A stretch of 59,409 nt of DNA, from positions 4,002 to 63,410 of the forward strand of contig NZ_FNAC01000026.1 in NCBI RefSeq assembly GCF_900101705.1, given 5' to 3'. This document shows, one piece after another, positions 33,472 to 40,880 of the stretch. The translations under genes and the position numbers were made by a program. The notes beneath the pieces were generated by a model. That model was not told where the DNA came from, did not search any database, and saw only the letters and a list, made by a program, of their open reading frames with translations. The DNA comes from Algoriphagus faecimaris (GTDB lineage Bacteria > Bacteroidota > Bacteroidia > Cytophagales > Cyclobacteriaceae). Every line of letters starts with the position of its first letter. The stretch's first letter is position 1.

Positions 33472-34740
33472 ATGAGTACCTTGACGACACAAGATACATT
33501 TACAGGAATTATAGACGCTGCACCAGCGAGTTTTGCAGAAATCCGACTGAAAGGAAAGGAGCAGTATTTGACTCAGGGACTTCCTGCATTGAAAGAAGAG
33601 GAGTATAAGTTTACGCCGATTCGAAAAAAAATAGAGCAGACCATTTCTCAATTTGAGAACGCCAAACCTTTTCCAATCACCGCCGAAGAAGTAGGAAATG
33701 CTATTTTCGATGGTTTTGACGGTTCTGTTTTGGTTTTTGCCAATGGAAAGTTTGTACCAGAACTATCTAACTGCGATGATGCTGTAAAGGTTAGCGATTT
33801 GGCTGATCAAGCTGATTTAGAATTGGGAAGCATCGCAAAAGCAGAGAAAGATCCATTTGTGGCTTTGAACCAGGCAAGTTTTCAATCCGGGGTTTCCCTA
33901 TCTATTCCTAAGAAAACCAAGATCGAAAAACCCATCTTGCTACTCTCCTTTAATCAAGCCGTAAACGGTCAGATTGTACAACCAAGAATTTGGATTGAGG
34001 CTGGAGATTTTGCAGAGGCCAGTTTCATAGATTTCTCCACAATGTTGGGTGATTCCGCTTGTCTAATAAATAAAGTAGTAGAAATCAAAGGAGGAGTCAA
34101 TTCTCAATTGAACTATTACCGAATTCAGAATGAAGGAAGTACTGCCATTGAGGTAAGTACTATCGAAACGGATATTTTGCAGGACAGTAGATTCACTTCA
34201 GTCAATGTTTCCCTATCAGGAGACATGGTCAGAAACAACCTGAACCTCAACTTGCTAGGAAGTAATTCTGAAGGCAATATGTATGGGCTTTATCTATTGA
34301 ATGGTAAGACTCATGTGGACAACCACACCAATGTGGACCATACCATTCCCCATGCAGAATCCAATGAATTGTACAAAGGAATTTTAGCTGATCAATCGCG
34401 AGGGGTTTTTAACGGGAAAATTTTTGTCCGACAGGATGCTCAGAAAACCAATGCTTTCCAGCAAAACAATAATATACTTCTCTCTGAAGATGCCATCATC
34501 AATACCAAGCCTCAATTAGAAATTTGGGCCGATGATGTCAAATGCTCTCACGGTTGTACCACAGGGCAATTAGATGAGGAAGCTTTATTTTACCTTCAGG
34601 CAAGAGGAATTGATAAAACTCAAGCCAAAGGACTTTTGCTTTACGCCTTTGCAGGTGAAGTATTGGAGCATATTGGAGATGAAAGTTTCAGAAACTACTG
34701 CATATCACTAGTGGGAGATCGTCTAGGAAGCAAATTCTGA
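33472..34740 (+). CDS. sufD: Fe-S cluster assembly protein SufD
   Basis: The 422-residue protein is the SufB paralogue of the scaffold complex. The N-terminal helical part (to about residue 110) is followed by the beta-helix, with HNLNLNLLGSNSEGNMYGLYL-type repeats and the motif HTNVDHTIPHAESNELYKGILADQSRGVFNGKIFV. The C-terminal core DDVKCSHGCTTGQLDEEALFYLQARGI is diagnostic, including the conserved His next to Cys. It lies 5 bp before sufS. Confidence 0.96.
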   Translation: MSTLTTQDTFTGIIDAAPASFAEIRLKGKEQYLTQGLPALKEEEYKFTPIRKKIEQTISQFENAKPFPITAEEVGNAIFDGFDGSVLVFANGKFVPELSNCDDAVKVSDLADQADLELGSIAKAEKDPFVALNQASFQSGVSLSIPKKTKIEKPILLLSFNQAVNGQIVQPRIWIEAGDFAEASFIDFSTMLGDSACLINKVVEIKGGVNSQLNYYRIQNEGSTAIEVSTIETDILQDSRFTSVNVSLSGDMVRNNLNLNLLGSNSEGNMYGLYLLNGKTHVDNHTNVDHTIPHAESNELYKGILADQSRGVFNGKIFVRQDAQKTNAFQQNNNILLSEDAIINTKPQLEIWADDVKCSHGCTTGQLDEEALFYLQARGIDKTQAKGLLLYAFAGEVLEHIGDESFRNYCISLVGDRLGSKF

Positions 34741-34745
34741 AAGAC

Positions 34746-35969
34746 ATGAACTTAAATATTGACCAAATTAGGGGCTTGTTTCCTGTACTTCATCAAGAAG
34801 TGCATGGCAAGCCCTTAGTTTATTTAGATAATGCCGCTACTACTCAAAAGCCAAAGTCAGTTCTGGATCGACTCACGGCCTACTATGAGCAGGATAATTC
34901 CAATATCCATAGGGGAGCACACACCCTAGCTGATCGGGCTACTAGAGATTATGAGGAAGTCCGAGAAACTGTACAGAATTTCATAGGTGCCAAAGAAGCT
35001 GCAGAAGTTATTTTCACCAAAGGAACTACCGAGGGGATCAATTTAGTGGCCAAAACATTTGGTTATAAGTTTATCCATGAGGGGGATGAAATCATCATTT
35101 CTACGATGGAGCATCATTCCAACATCGTTCCTTGGCAGATGCTCTGTGAAGAAAAAGGTGCAATATTGAAAGTAATCCCTATTCTGGATTCTGGAGAGAT
35201 TCTTTTCGAGGAATTTGAAAAGCTGTTAAGCAAAAAAACCAAATTAGTCAGTATAGTCCATGCTTCTAATGCCTTGGGTACGATCAACCCCGTCAAAAAA
35301 ATAATTGATGCTGCGCACGGTTTTGGTGCCAAAGTACTTTTGGATGGTGCTCAATCTACTTCTCACCTGGAAATTGACGTCCAAGAATTGGATTGTGATT
35401 TTCTAACATTCTCCGCCCACAAGCTCTATGGACCAACTGGTTTGGGGATCTTATATGGCAAAAGAGAAATCTTGGAAGCCATGCCTCCTTTCTTGGGTGG
35501 TGGCGAAATGATCAGAGAGGTAAGCTTCGAAAGGACCACTTACAATGACATTCCCTTCAAATTTGAAGCAGGTACGCCCAATATTGCAGACGTGATTGCT
35601 TTCAAGCCAGCCTTAGATTTTATTAATGGTATAGGCAAAACAGCAATCAAAGGCCATGAAGATGAACTACTTCAGTATGCTAACGATCTTCTTTTACCGA
35701 TCAAAGGCTTTATACCAGTAGGTACGGCTCAAAACAAAGTCAGTGTAATATCATTTAACATACAAGGGATGCATCCCTTTGATGTAGGACAGATGCTGGA
35801 TGCAAGAGGAATCGCAGTGCGAACAGGTCATCATTGTACCCAGCCTTTAATGAAAAGATTCGGGATAGAAGGAACTGTAAGAGCCTCTTTTTCTGTTTAC
35901 AATTCCAAATCAGAAGTAGAAAACTTGGCTGAAAGTGTTTCGAGAATAGCCAAAATCAAAAATAAATGA
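34746..35969 (+). CDS. sufS: Cysteine desulfurase SufS
   Basis: The 407-residue PLP enzyme releases sulfur from cysteine as a protein persulfide. The PLP Lys lies in FSAHKLYGPTGLG (about residue 225). The catalytic Cys is in RTGHHCTQPLMKRFGIEGTVRASF (about residue 361). EHHSNIVPWQ and DGAQSTSH are typical of group II enzymes. The sufE start codon overlaps its 3' end (ATGA at 35966-35969), so SufS and SufE are translationally coupled. Confidence 0.96.
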   Translation: MNLNIDQIRGLFPVLHQEVHGKPLVYLDNAATTQKPKSVLDRLTAYYEQDNSNIHRGAHTLADRATRDYEEVRETVQNFIGAKEAAEVIFTKGTTEGINLVAKTFGYKFIHEGDEIIISTMEHHSNIVPWQMLCEEKGAILKVIPILDSGEILFEEFEKLLSKKTKLVSIVHASNALGTINPVKKIIDAAHGFGAKVLLDGAQSTSHLEIDVQELDCDFLTFSAHKLYGPTGLGILYGKREILEAMPPFLGGGEMIREVSFERTTYNDIPFKFEAGTPNIADVIAFKPALDFINGIGKTAIKGHEDELLQYANDLLLPIKGFIPVGTAQNKVSVISFNIQGMHPFDVGQMLDARGIAVRTGHHCTQPLMKRFGIEGTVRASFSVYNSKSEVENLAESVSRIAKIKNK

Positions 35970-36394
35970 GCATAACAGATATACAGGAAGAAATCGTATC
36001 AGAATTTGAAATCCTAGGGGATGACAGAGAGTCCACGATCTTCTATATCATGGAGCTAGGTGGTAATTTGGATGAATTTCCGGAAAGTGAGAAAAAAGAG
36101 GAAAACATCATCAAAGGCTGTCAGTCAAAAGTGTGGCTTACCGCAGATGAGAAAGAAGGTAAAATACATTTCCAAGCAGACTCCAATACAGATATCACTA
36201 AAGGTCTTATTTCGCTTTTGATCCGAATTTTCAATAAAAGAAGTCCAGAAGAAATTATCAATGCTGAACTGAATTTTCTGGATAGAATCGGCATGGGCAG
36301 TATCATCGGAAGTCAGCGATCCAACGGCTTGGCATCGATGATTAAGCAAATGAAGATGTATGCCATAGCTTTTCAAACCAAACTAAACGCCTGA
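35966..36394 (+). CDS. sufE: Sulfur acceptor protein SufE
   Basis: The 142-residue protein takes sulfur from SufS. Its persulfide Cys lies in the NIIKGCQSKVWL motif (about residue 49), and the family end segment GLASMIKQMKMYA is present. It overlaps sufS by 4 bp and is followed by sufT after 2 bp. The length is normal. Confidence 0.95.
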   Translation: MSITDIQEEIVSEFEILGDDRESTIFYIMELGGNLDEFPESEKKEENIIKGCQSKVWLTADEKEGKIHFQADSNTDITKGLISLLIRIFNKRSPEEIINAELNFLDRIGMGSIIGSQRSNGLASMIKQMKMYAIAFQTKLNA

Positions 36395-36396
36395 TA

Positions 36397-36735
36397 ATGG
36401 AAACTGAAAACAGTACCTCAACAGGTCAAATCGCAGAGTTAAAAGAAAAGGTAGTCCAAGCTATCAAGCAGGTCTATGACCCGGAGATCCCCGTGGATGT
36501 CTATGAGCTTGGATTGATTTATGAAATTACTGTTTACCCAGTAAACAACGTCTTTGTGCTGATGACTTTGACCTCTCCAAATTGTCCCTCTGCGGAGTAT
36601 ATCCCTTCTGAGGTCAAGGATAAAATACAGCAGATTCAGGGCATCAGCAATGTAGAGGTGGAAGTCACATTTGACCCTCCTTATTCACAGGACATGATGT
36701 CTGAAGCAGCAAAATTAGAATTAGGCTTCTTGTAA
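36397..36735 (+). CDS. sufT: SufT/MIP18-type (DUF59) Fe-S assembly factor
   Basis: The 112-residue protein is a single DUF59 domain. It has YDPEIPVDVYELGLIYEI (about 27-44) and LTSPNCPSAEYIP with the conserved Cys near residue 66. Proteins of this type help deliver or mature Fe-S clusters. The 2-bp gap after sufE places it firmly in the suf operon. Confidence 0.93.
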   Translation: METENSTSTGQIAELKEKVVQAIKQVYDPEIPVDVYELGLIYEITVYPVNNVFVLMTLTSPNCPSAEYIPSEVKDKIQQIQGISNVEVEVTFDPPYSQDMMSEAAKLELGFL

Positions 36736-36754
36736 CAATTTAAAAACAACAAAT

Positions 36755-37177
36755 ATGTATCCCGAAGAACTCATCGCCCCGATGCGGGCAGAACTTTCAG
36801 ATGTAGGTTTTGAAGAATTTAGAACTGCAGAGCAGGTTTCAGAACACTTAGGTCCAAATCACAAAGGCACCACGCTAGTGGTAGTCAATTCAGTTTGTGG
36901 ATGTGCCGCTGGAGCGGCTAGACCTGGAGTGAGATACGCAGTGGAAAACGCTACTAAAAAGCCCACTACATTGGCCACTGTCTTTGCGGGAAATGATAGA
37001 GAAGCAGTGGATAAAGTAAGAGAATTGGTCTTACCCTATCCTCCCTCCTCTCCTGCTATGGCTTTATTTAAAGATGGGGAACTCGTTCACTTCATCGAGA
37101 GGCATCATATTGAAGGTAGAAATGCCAAAATGATCGGAGACCACTTGGTTGAGGTTTTCGAGCATTTCTGTGACTAA
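36755..37177 (+). CDS. Bacilliredoxin BrxA/BrxB-type protein
   Basis: The 140-residue thioredoxin-like protein has the CGC redox motif at Cys48-Gly-Cys50 in VVNSVCGCAAGAARPG, diagnostic of the YphP/YqiW family. In Firmicutes this family reduces bacillithiol mixed disulfides. The thiol partner in this organism is an inference. It is the last gene of the suf operon, 19 bp after sufT, and suggests coupling between thiol repair and cluster assembly. A UUCG-loop terminator follows. Confidence 0.92.
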   Translation: MYPEELIAPMRAELSDVGFEEFRTAEQVSEHLGPNHKGTTLVVVNSVCGCAAGAARPGVRYAVENATKKPTTLATVFAGNDREAVDKVRELVLPYPPSSPAMALFKDGELVHFIERHHIEGRNAKMIGDHLVEVFEHFCD

Positions 37178-37181
37178 AATT

Positions 37182-37204
37182 AGCCCTTCGGGGCTTTTTT
37201 TTTA
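37182..37204 (+). terminator. suf operon terminator with UUCG tetraloop
   Basis: AGCCC-TTCG-GGGCT (37182-37195) is followed by eight or nine T, 5 bp after the bacilliredoxin stop. Confidence 0.9.
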
Positions 37205-37420
37205 AAAAAACAGAGGCCAAAAAAAATTTCAATTTTTCTCAATTTCTTATTTCCGAAAAAGGGATAGTAACGTATGAGTATTGAAATCCCAAAGTTAAAG
37301 TTTCTGTTATTTGAAATATTATATTATCCATCGTACAAAAAATCCTTAAAAAATCATGGTTTTTATTAACTTCAAGCCATCTTTTAAGGTTTTTTATCAT
37401 GCAATCCAAAAAACAATTAT

Positions 37421-38707
37421 ATGTCTGAATCCGTCAAGTTGTCCTACAAAGGACAAGATTTTGAGTTTCCGGTGATTACGGGAACCGAGCAAGAACCCGC
37501 AATTGATATTGCAAAACTTAGAAGCGCCACTGGATTAATCACCCTTGACCCAGGGTATAAAAATACCGGCTCTACTACCAGTGCAATCACCTTTTTGGAT
37601 GGTGAAGAAGGTATTCTTCGCTACAGAGGCTACAGAATAGAAGACTTAGCAGAAAAGTCAACCTTCTTGGAAGTAGCTTATCTTTTGATTTATGGGGAAT
37701 TGCCTACACAGGCAGAGTACGAGTCCTTCACGAGTGAAATCACTCACCACACCCTAGTACATGAGGATATCAAAAAGATCCTGGATGGATTCCCTTCCAA
37801 TGCTCACCCTATGGGAGTACTTTCTTCATTGATTTGCTCTCTTTCTGCATTTTACCCAGAATCTCTTAATCCAAATAGAAGTGCAGAAGAAGTTAATTTG
37901 AGCATCATTCGTCTGATTGCCAAAATGCCAACATTTGCTGCTTGGGCCTACAAAAATGAAATGGGACATCCGGTAAATTATCCAGACAATACCCTGGATT
38001 ACTGCTCCAATTTCCTAAAAATGATGTTTGCTCTACCTGCTGAGCGTTATGATGTGGATCCTGTGGTATCCAAAGCTTTGGACTCTTTGCTGATCCTTCA
38101 TGCAGATCATGAGCAAAACTGCTCCACTTCTACTGTGCGAATCGTAGGATCTTCACAAGCGTCTATTTATGCCTCTATTTCTGCAGGCATCAATGCACTT
38201 TGGGGACCACTTCATGGAGGAGCCAACCAATCTGTAATCGAAATGCTAGAAGCTATCAAAGCAGATGGCGGAGATGCTAAAAAGTATTTGGACAAGGCTA
38301 AAGACAAAAACGATCCATTTAGATTAATGGGATTTGGTCACCGAGTGTATAAAAACTTTGACCCAAGGGCTAAAATCATCAAGAAGGCTGCTGATGACGT
38401 TTTAGAAAAGTTAGGTGTCAACGATCCAATTCTTGAAATCGCCAAAGAACTGGAATACGCAGCATTGAATGATCAATATTTCGTGGATAGAAAGCTTTAT
38501 CCAAATGTCGACTTCTATTCCGGTATTATCTACAGAGCACTAGGCATCCCTACGGATATGTTCACTGTGATGTTTGCTTTAGGCCGACTACCAGGCTGGA
38601 TCGCTCAATGGAAAGAAATGAGAGAAAATGGCGAGCCTATTGGTCGTCCACGTCAGGTATATGTAGGTGCGAATGAAAGAGACTACGTATCGATGAACAA
38701 ACGATAA
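37421..38707 (+). CDS. gltA: Citrate synthase
   Basis: The 428-residue type II citrate synthase condenses oxaloacetate and acetyl-CoA, the first TCA-cycle step. The catalytic His residues lie in HADHEQNCSTSTVR (about 227-240), in GPLHGGANQSV (about 264-274) and in MGFGHRVYKNFDPRAK (about 304-319). The catalytic Asp is in YPNVDFYSGI. The N-terminal beta domain typical of Gram-negative enzymes is present. It is a single-gene unit closed by a terminator. Confidence 0.97.
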   Translation: MSESVKLSYKGQDFEFPVITGTEQEPAIDIAKLRSATGLITLDPGYKNTGSTTSAITFLDGEEGILRYRGYRIEDLAEKSTFLEVAYLLIYGELPTQAEYESFTSEITHHTLVHEDIKKILDGFPSNAHPMGVLSSLICSLSAFYPESLNPNRSAEEVNLSIIRLIAKMPTFAAWAYKNEMGHPVNYPDNTLDYCSNFLKMMFALPAERYDVDPVVSKALDSLLILHADHEQNCSTSTVRIVGSSQASIYASISAGINALWGPLHGGANQSVIEMLEAIKADGGDAKKYLDKAKDKNDPFRLMGFGHRVYKNFDPRAKIIKKAADDVLEKLGVNDPILEIAKELEYAALNDQYFVDRKLYPNVDFYSGIIYRALGIPTDMFTVMFALGRLPGWIAQWKEMRENGEPIGRPRQVYVGANERDYVSMNKR

Positions 38708-38730
38708 AAATAAAATTGAGATTTATCAAA

Positions 38731-38757
38731 AGCCGACCCCTGCGTCGGCTTTTTTTT
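38731..38757 (+). terminator. Terminator after citrate synthase
   Basis: AGCCGAC/GTCGGCT with a 6-nt loop is followed by seven T. Confidence 0.9.
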
Positions 38758-38829
38758 ATGGCACAAGCCATATTTAAAAAATTTTGGATAGATATTTGGC
38801 TTTTAATTCGTTCCAAATCACAGTAAAAC

Positions 38830-39090
38830 ATGAAACCAACTACACTTGAGGAAGCTGTAGAGCTGACCAAGAAATTCACAAGCAAACCATCCAATGAGGA
38901 CCTTCTCAAGCTCTACGGACTCTATAAGCAAGCCACAGAAGGTGACAATGAAGGAGAAAGACCGGGAGGTTTTGATTTCAAAGCAGCGGCAAAGTACAAT
39001 AGCTGGCTCAGTCTAAAAGGAACCTCTAAAGAAGAGGCAGCAAGCCTTTACATGGAATTAGTAGAAAAGTTGGCAACACAGCATTTATAA
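38830..39090 (+). CDS. Acyl-CoA-binding protein
   Basis: The 86-residue four-helix protein matches the ACBP family along its length. It has LKLYGLYKQATEGDNEGERPG (about 35-55) and KAAAKYNSWLSLKGTSKEEA (about 58-77), which contain the Tyr, Lys and Trp that contact acyl-CoA. It buffers and carries long-chain acyl-CoA in the cytoplasm. It is followed by a terminator that overlaps the end of the convergent transporter gene. Confidence 0.93.
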   Translation: MKPTTLEEAVELTKKFTSKPSNEDLLKLYGLYKQATEGDNEGERPGGFDFKAAAKYNSWLSLKGTSKEEAASLYMELVEKLATQHL

Positions 39091-39108
39091 AATCAAAACA
39101 TTTCAAAG

Positions 39109-39136
39109 CCTGAGCCGAATACTCAGGTTTTATTTT
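39109..39136 (+). terminator. Terminator after the acyl-CoA-binding protein gene
   Basis: CCTGAG/CTCAGG with a 7-nt loop (39109-39127) is followed by TTTTATTTTTT. It runs into the last codons of the convergent gene at 39123. Confidence 0.75.
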
Positions 39137-40115
39137 TTGAAGCAAACCAAGAGGCAATCGCTGAGCCTATCATTAGTTGTTGAATGTGATAAAGCATCAC
39201 TGGCAAAAGAACCAAACCCAATAATGCAGGATCTGGAAAAATGACCTTTCCTATCACCACTCCATGAACCAAGGATTTTTTAGAACCACAGAACAAAGCC
39301 GTAATTTTATCCTTCAAAGAAAAACCTAAGATTGAGGAAAATAGGCTGATTACAGTCCAAATTAACAGAAACAAACCGAGCATGGTCAATGCCAGAACAA
39401 GGATTGTATTCCAAGCATAAGGAGCAAAAACCTCCTCTGCGAAAGACTGGGAAAAAGCCGTAAACACGATCATCATGATTACTGTCTGATCGATGTACTT
39501 CAGCTGCTTGAGAAAAGGCTGTAAAATTGGAAATAAATAAGCATGTAAAAATGCCCCCAAAATAACAGGAAGAAGTACCTTATACGTCAGTTCGAGAAAT
39601 GTCGGTAAAAACTCAACCGAAAACTCCCCTCCACCATTTCCTAAAATCCCCATCCAAGCAGGAGTGATCACTACTCCCAATAAACTGGAAACACTAGCAT
39701 TAAAGATCGCTGCAGGGATATTTCCTCCTGCTATAGAAACCATGACTACCGAAGCGCTCACAGTAGATGGTAGGGCGGATAGGTACGTAATTCCCAATTT
39801 AAAATCAGGGGCTATCCATGGTGTAAATTGTAAAATAAGTAAAACCAAGCCTGGAAAAACAAGGAAGGTAAATCCTTGGATGAGGACATGCAGTCGCCAA
39901 TTGGATAAGCCCGATCTAATTTGAGCGGGTTCCAACTTGACCCCGTACATAAAAAACACCAGAGCTATACCTACATTGATGATGGGTTTCCACGGCACGG
40001 AAGATTGAGAAGAACCGAATGTGGGAAAAAGCCAGGCGAGGAAAATAGCCAAAAAAAGACCTGCCAAAAACCCGTTCAACCCTACCTTTTTAGCTAGTTT
40101 TAGTATCCTACTCAT
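39123..40115 (-). CDS. Bile acid:sodium symporter family (SBF-like) transporter
   Basis: The 330-residue protein has about ten membrane helices of the SBF/BASS type. Landmarks are the helix-breaking segments YLSALPSTVSASVVMVSIAGGNIPAAIFNASVSSLLGVVITP (about 107-150) and the second crossover LFCGSKKSLVHGVVIGKVIF (about 277-296). This layout is that of the YfeH-like group. It probably takes up an organic anion with Na+; the substrate is unknown. Its start overlaps the end of the methyltransferase gene by 4 bp, indicating cotranscription. Confidence 0.9.
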   Translation of the reverse strand: MSRILKLAKKVGLNGFLAGLFLAIFLAWLFPTFGSSQSSVPWKPIINVGIALVFFMYGVKLEPAQIRSGLSNWRLHVLIQGFTFLVFPGLVLLILQFTPWIAPDFKLGITYLSALPSTVSASVVMVSIAGGNIPAAIFNASVSSLLGVVITPAWMGILGNGGGEFSVEFLPTFLELTYKVLLPVILGAFLHAYLFPILQPFLKQLKYIDQTVIMMIVFTAFSQSFAEEVFAPYAWNTILVLALTMLGLFLLIWTVISLFSSILGFSLKDKITALFCGSKKSLVHGVVIGKVIFPDPALLGLVLLPVMLYHIQQLMIGSAIASWFASKNKT

Positions 40116-40879
40116 GGATTCATCAATCGCTTTATATTATCACAAAGAATAGCCGTAGCAATGGCTACGTTCAATGACTCTGCTTCTCCAAAAGCAGGAA
40201 TAGTGAGTTTACGATTCACCCTTTCTCCTATTTCAGAAGAAATCCCATTGGATTCATTTCCCATGACCAATACGCCCGGGGCTATTTCTTTAATTTCATG
40301 AATCGACTCACCTCCTAAAAATGCACCATACACAGGCAATCCCCAGCGCTCAAGTACCTCCGAAAGCTCAGCATAGAAAAAACTTACTCTAGTAAAGGAA
40401 CCCATGCTGGACTGAATCACCTTAGGATTGTAAAAATCAGCCGTTTGCTTGGAAAAAACGAGCTTTCGAATGCCATACCAATCAGCGATACGGATGATAG
40501 TCCCTAGATTCCCAGGATCCCTAACATCATCCAAAGCCAAAATCAATTCATCCTTACTAGCGTCAAAGGCTTTATTCTCTTTCATATAAAGTACGGCCAA
40601 AGCGGCATCATTGCTCTGATATTGGCCCATGGATTCTAGCTGCTTTTGGCTTACTATTTCCAGCTCTATGCTTAGCCTATCTAGCAAAACTCGGTGCTTT
40701 CCCCAGAAAGCCTCACTGACAAAAAGAGAGTGAAGTTGAAAATCTGAACTTAAAACTTCTATTACACTTTTTTCCCCCTCGACAAAGAACATCCCATGAT
40801 CTGAACGGTATTTCTTTTGATGTAAGGATTTTATAAACTTAACTGTATTTTTGCTAAGCATTCGGACTTGATCTTCCAT
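40112..40879 (-). CDS. TrmH/SpoU family RNA 2'-O-methyltransferase
   Basis: This is a SPOUT-fold protein of about 255 residues, methylating a ribose in tRNA or rRNA with SAM. An N-terminal substrate-binding part (VKFIKSLHQKKYRSDHGMFFVEGEKSV) precedes the three SpoU motifs: DDVRDPGNLGTIIRIADW, VLVMGNESNGIS and IPAFGEAESLNVAIATAI. Starts at 40879 (MEDQV) or 40861 (MLSKN) are both possible; the longer one to 40948 would overlap the divergent tamL gene deeply and is rejected. The first codons of the two divergent genes lie only 1 bp apart with the 40879 start. Confidence 0.9.
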   Translation of the reverse strand: MEDQVRMLSKNTVKFIKSLHQKKYRSDHGMFFVEGEKSVIEVLSSDFQLHSLFVSEAFWGKHRVLLDRLSIELEIVSQKQLESMGQYQSNDAALAVLYMKENKAFDASKDELILALDDVRDPGNLGTIIRIADWYGIRKLVFSKQTADFYNPKVIQSSMGSFTRVSFFYAELSEVLERWGLPVYGAFLGGESIHEIKEIAPGVLVMGNESNGISSEIGERVNRKLTIPAFGEAESLNVAIATAILCDNIKRLMNP

Positions 40880-40880
40880 T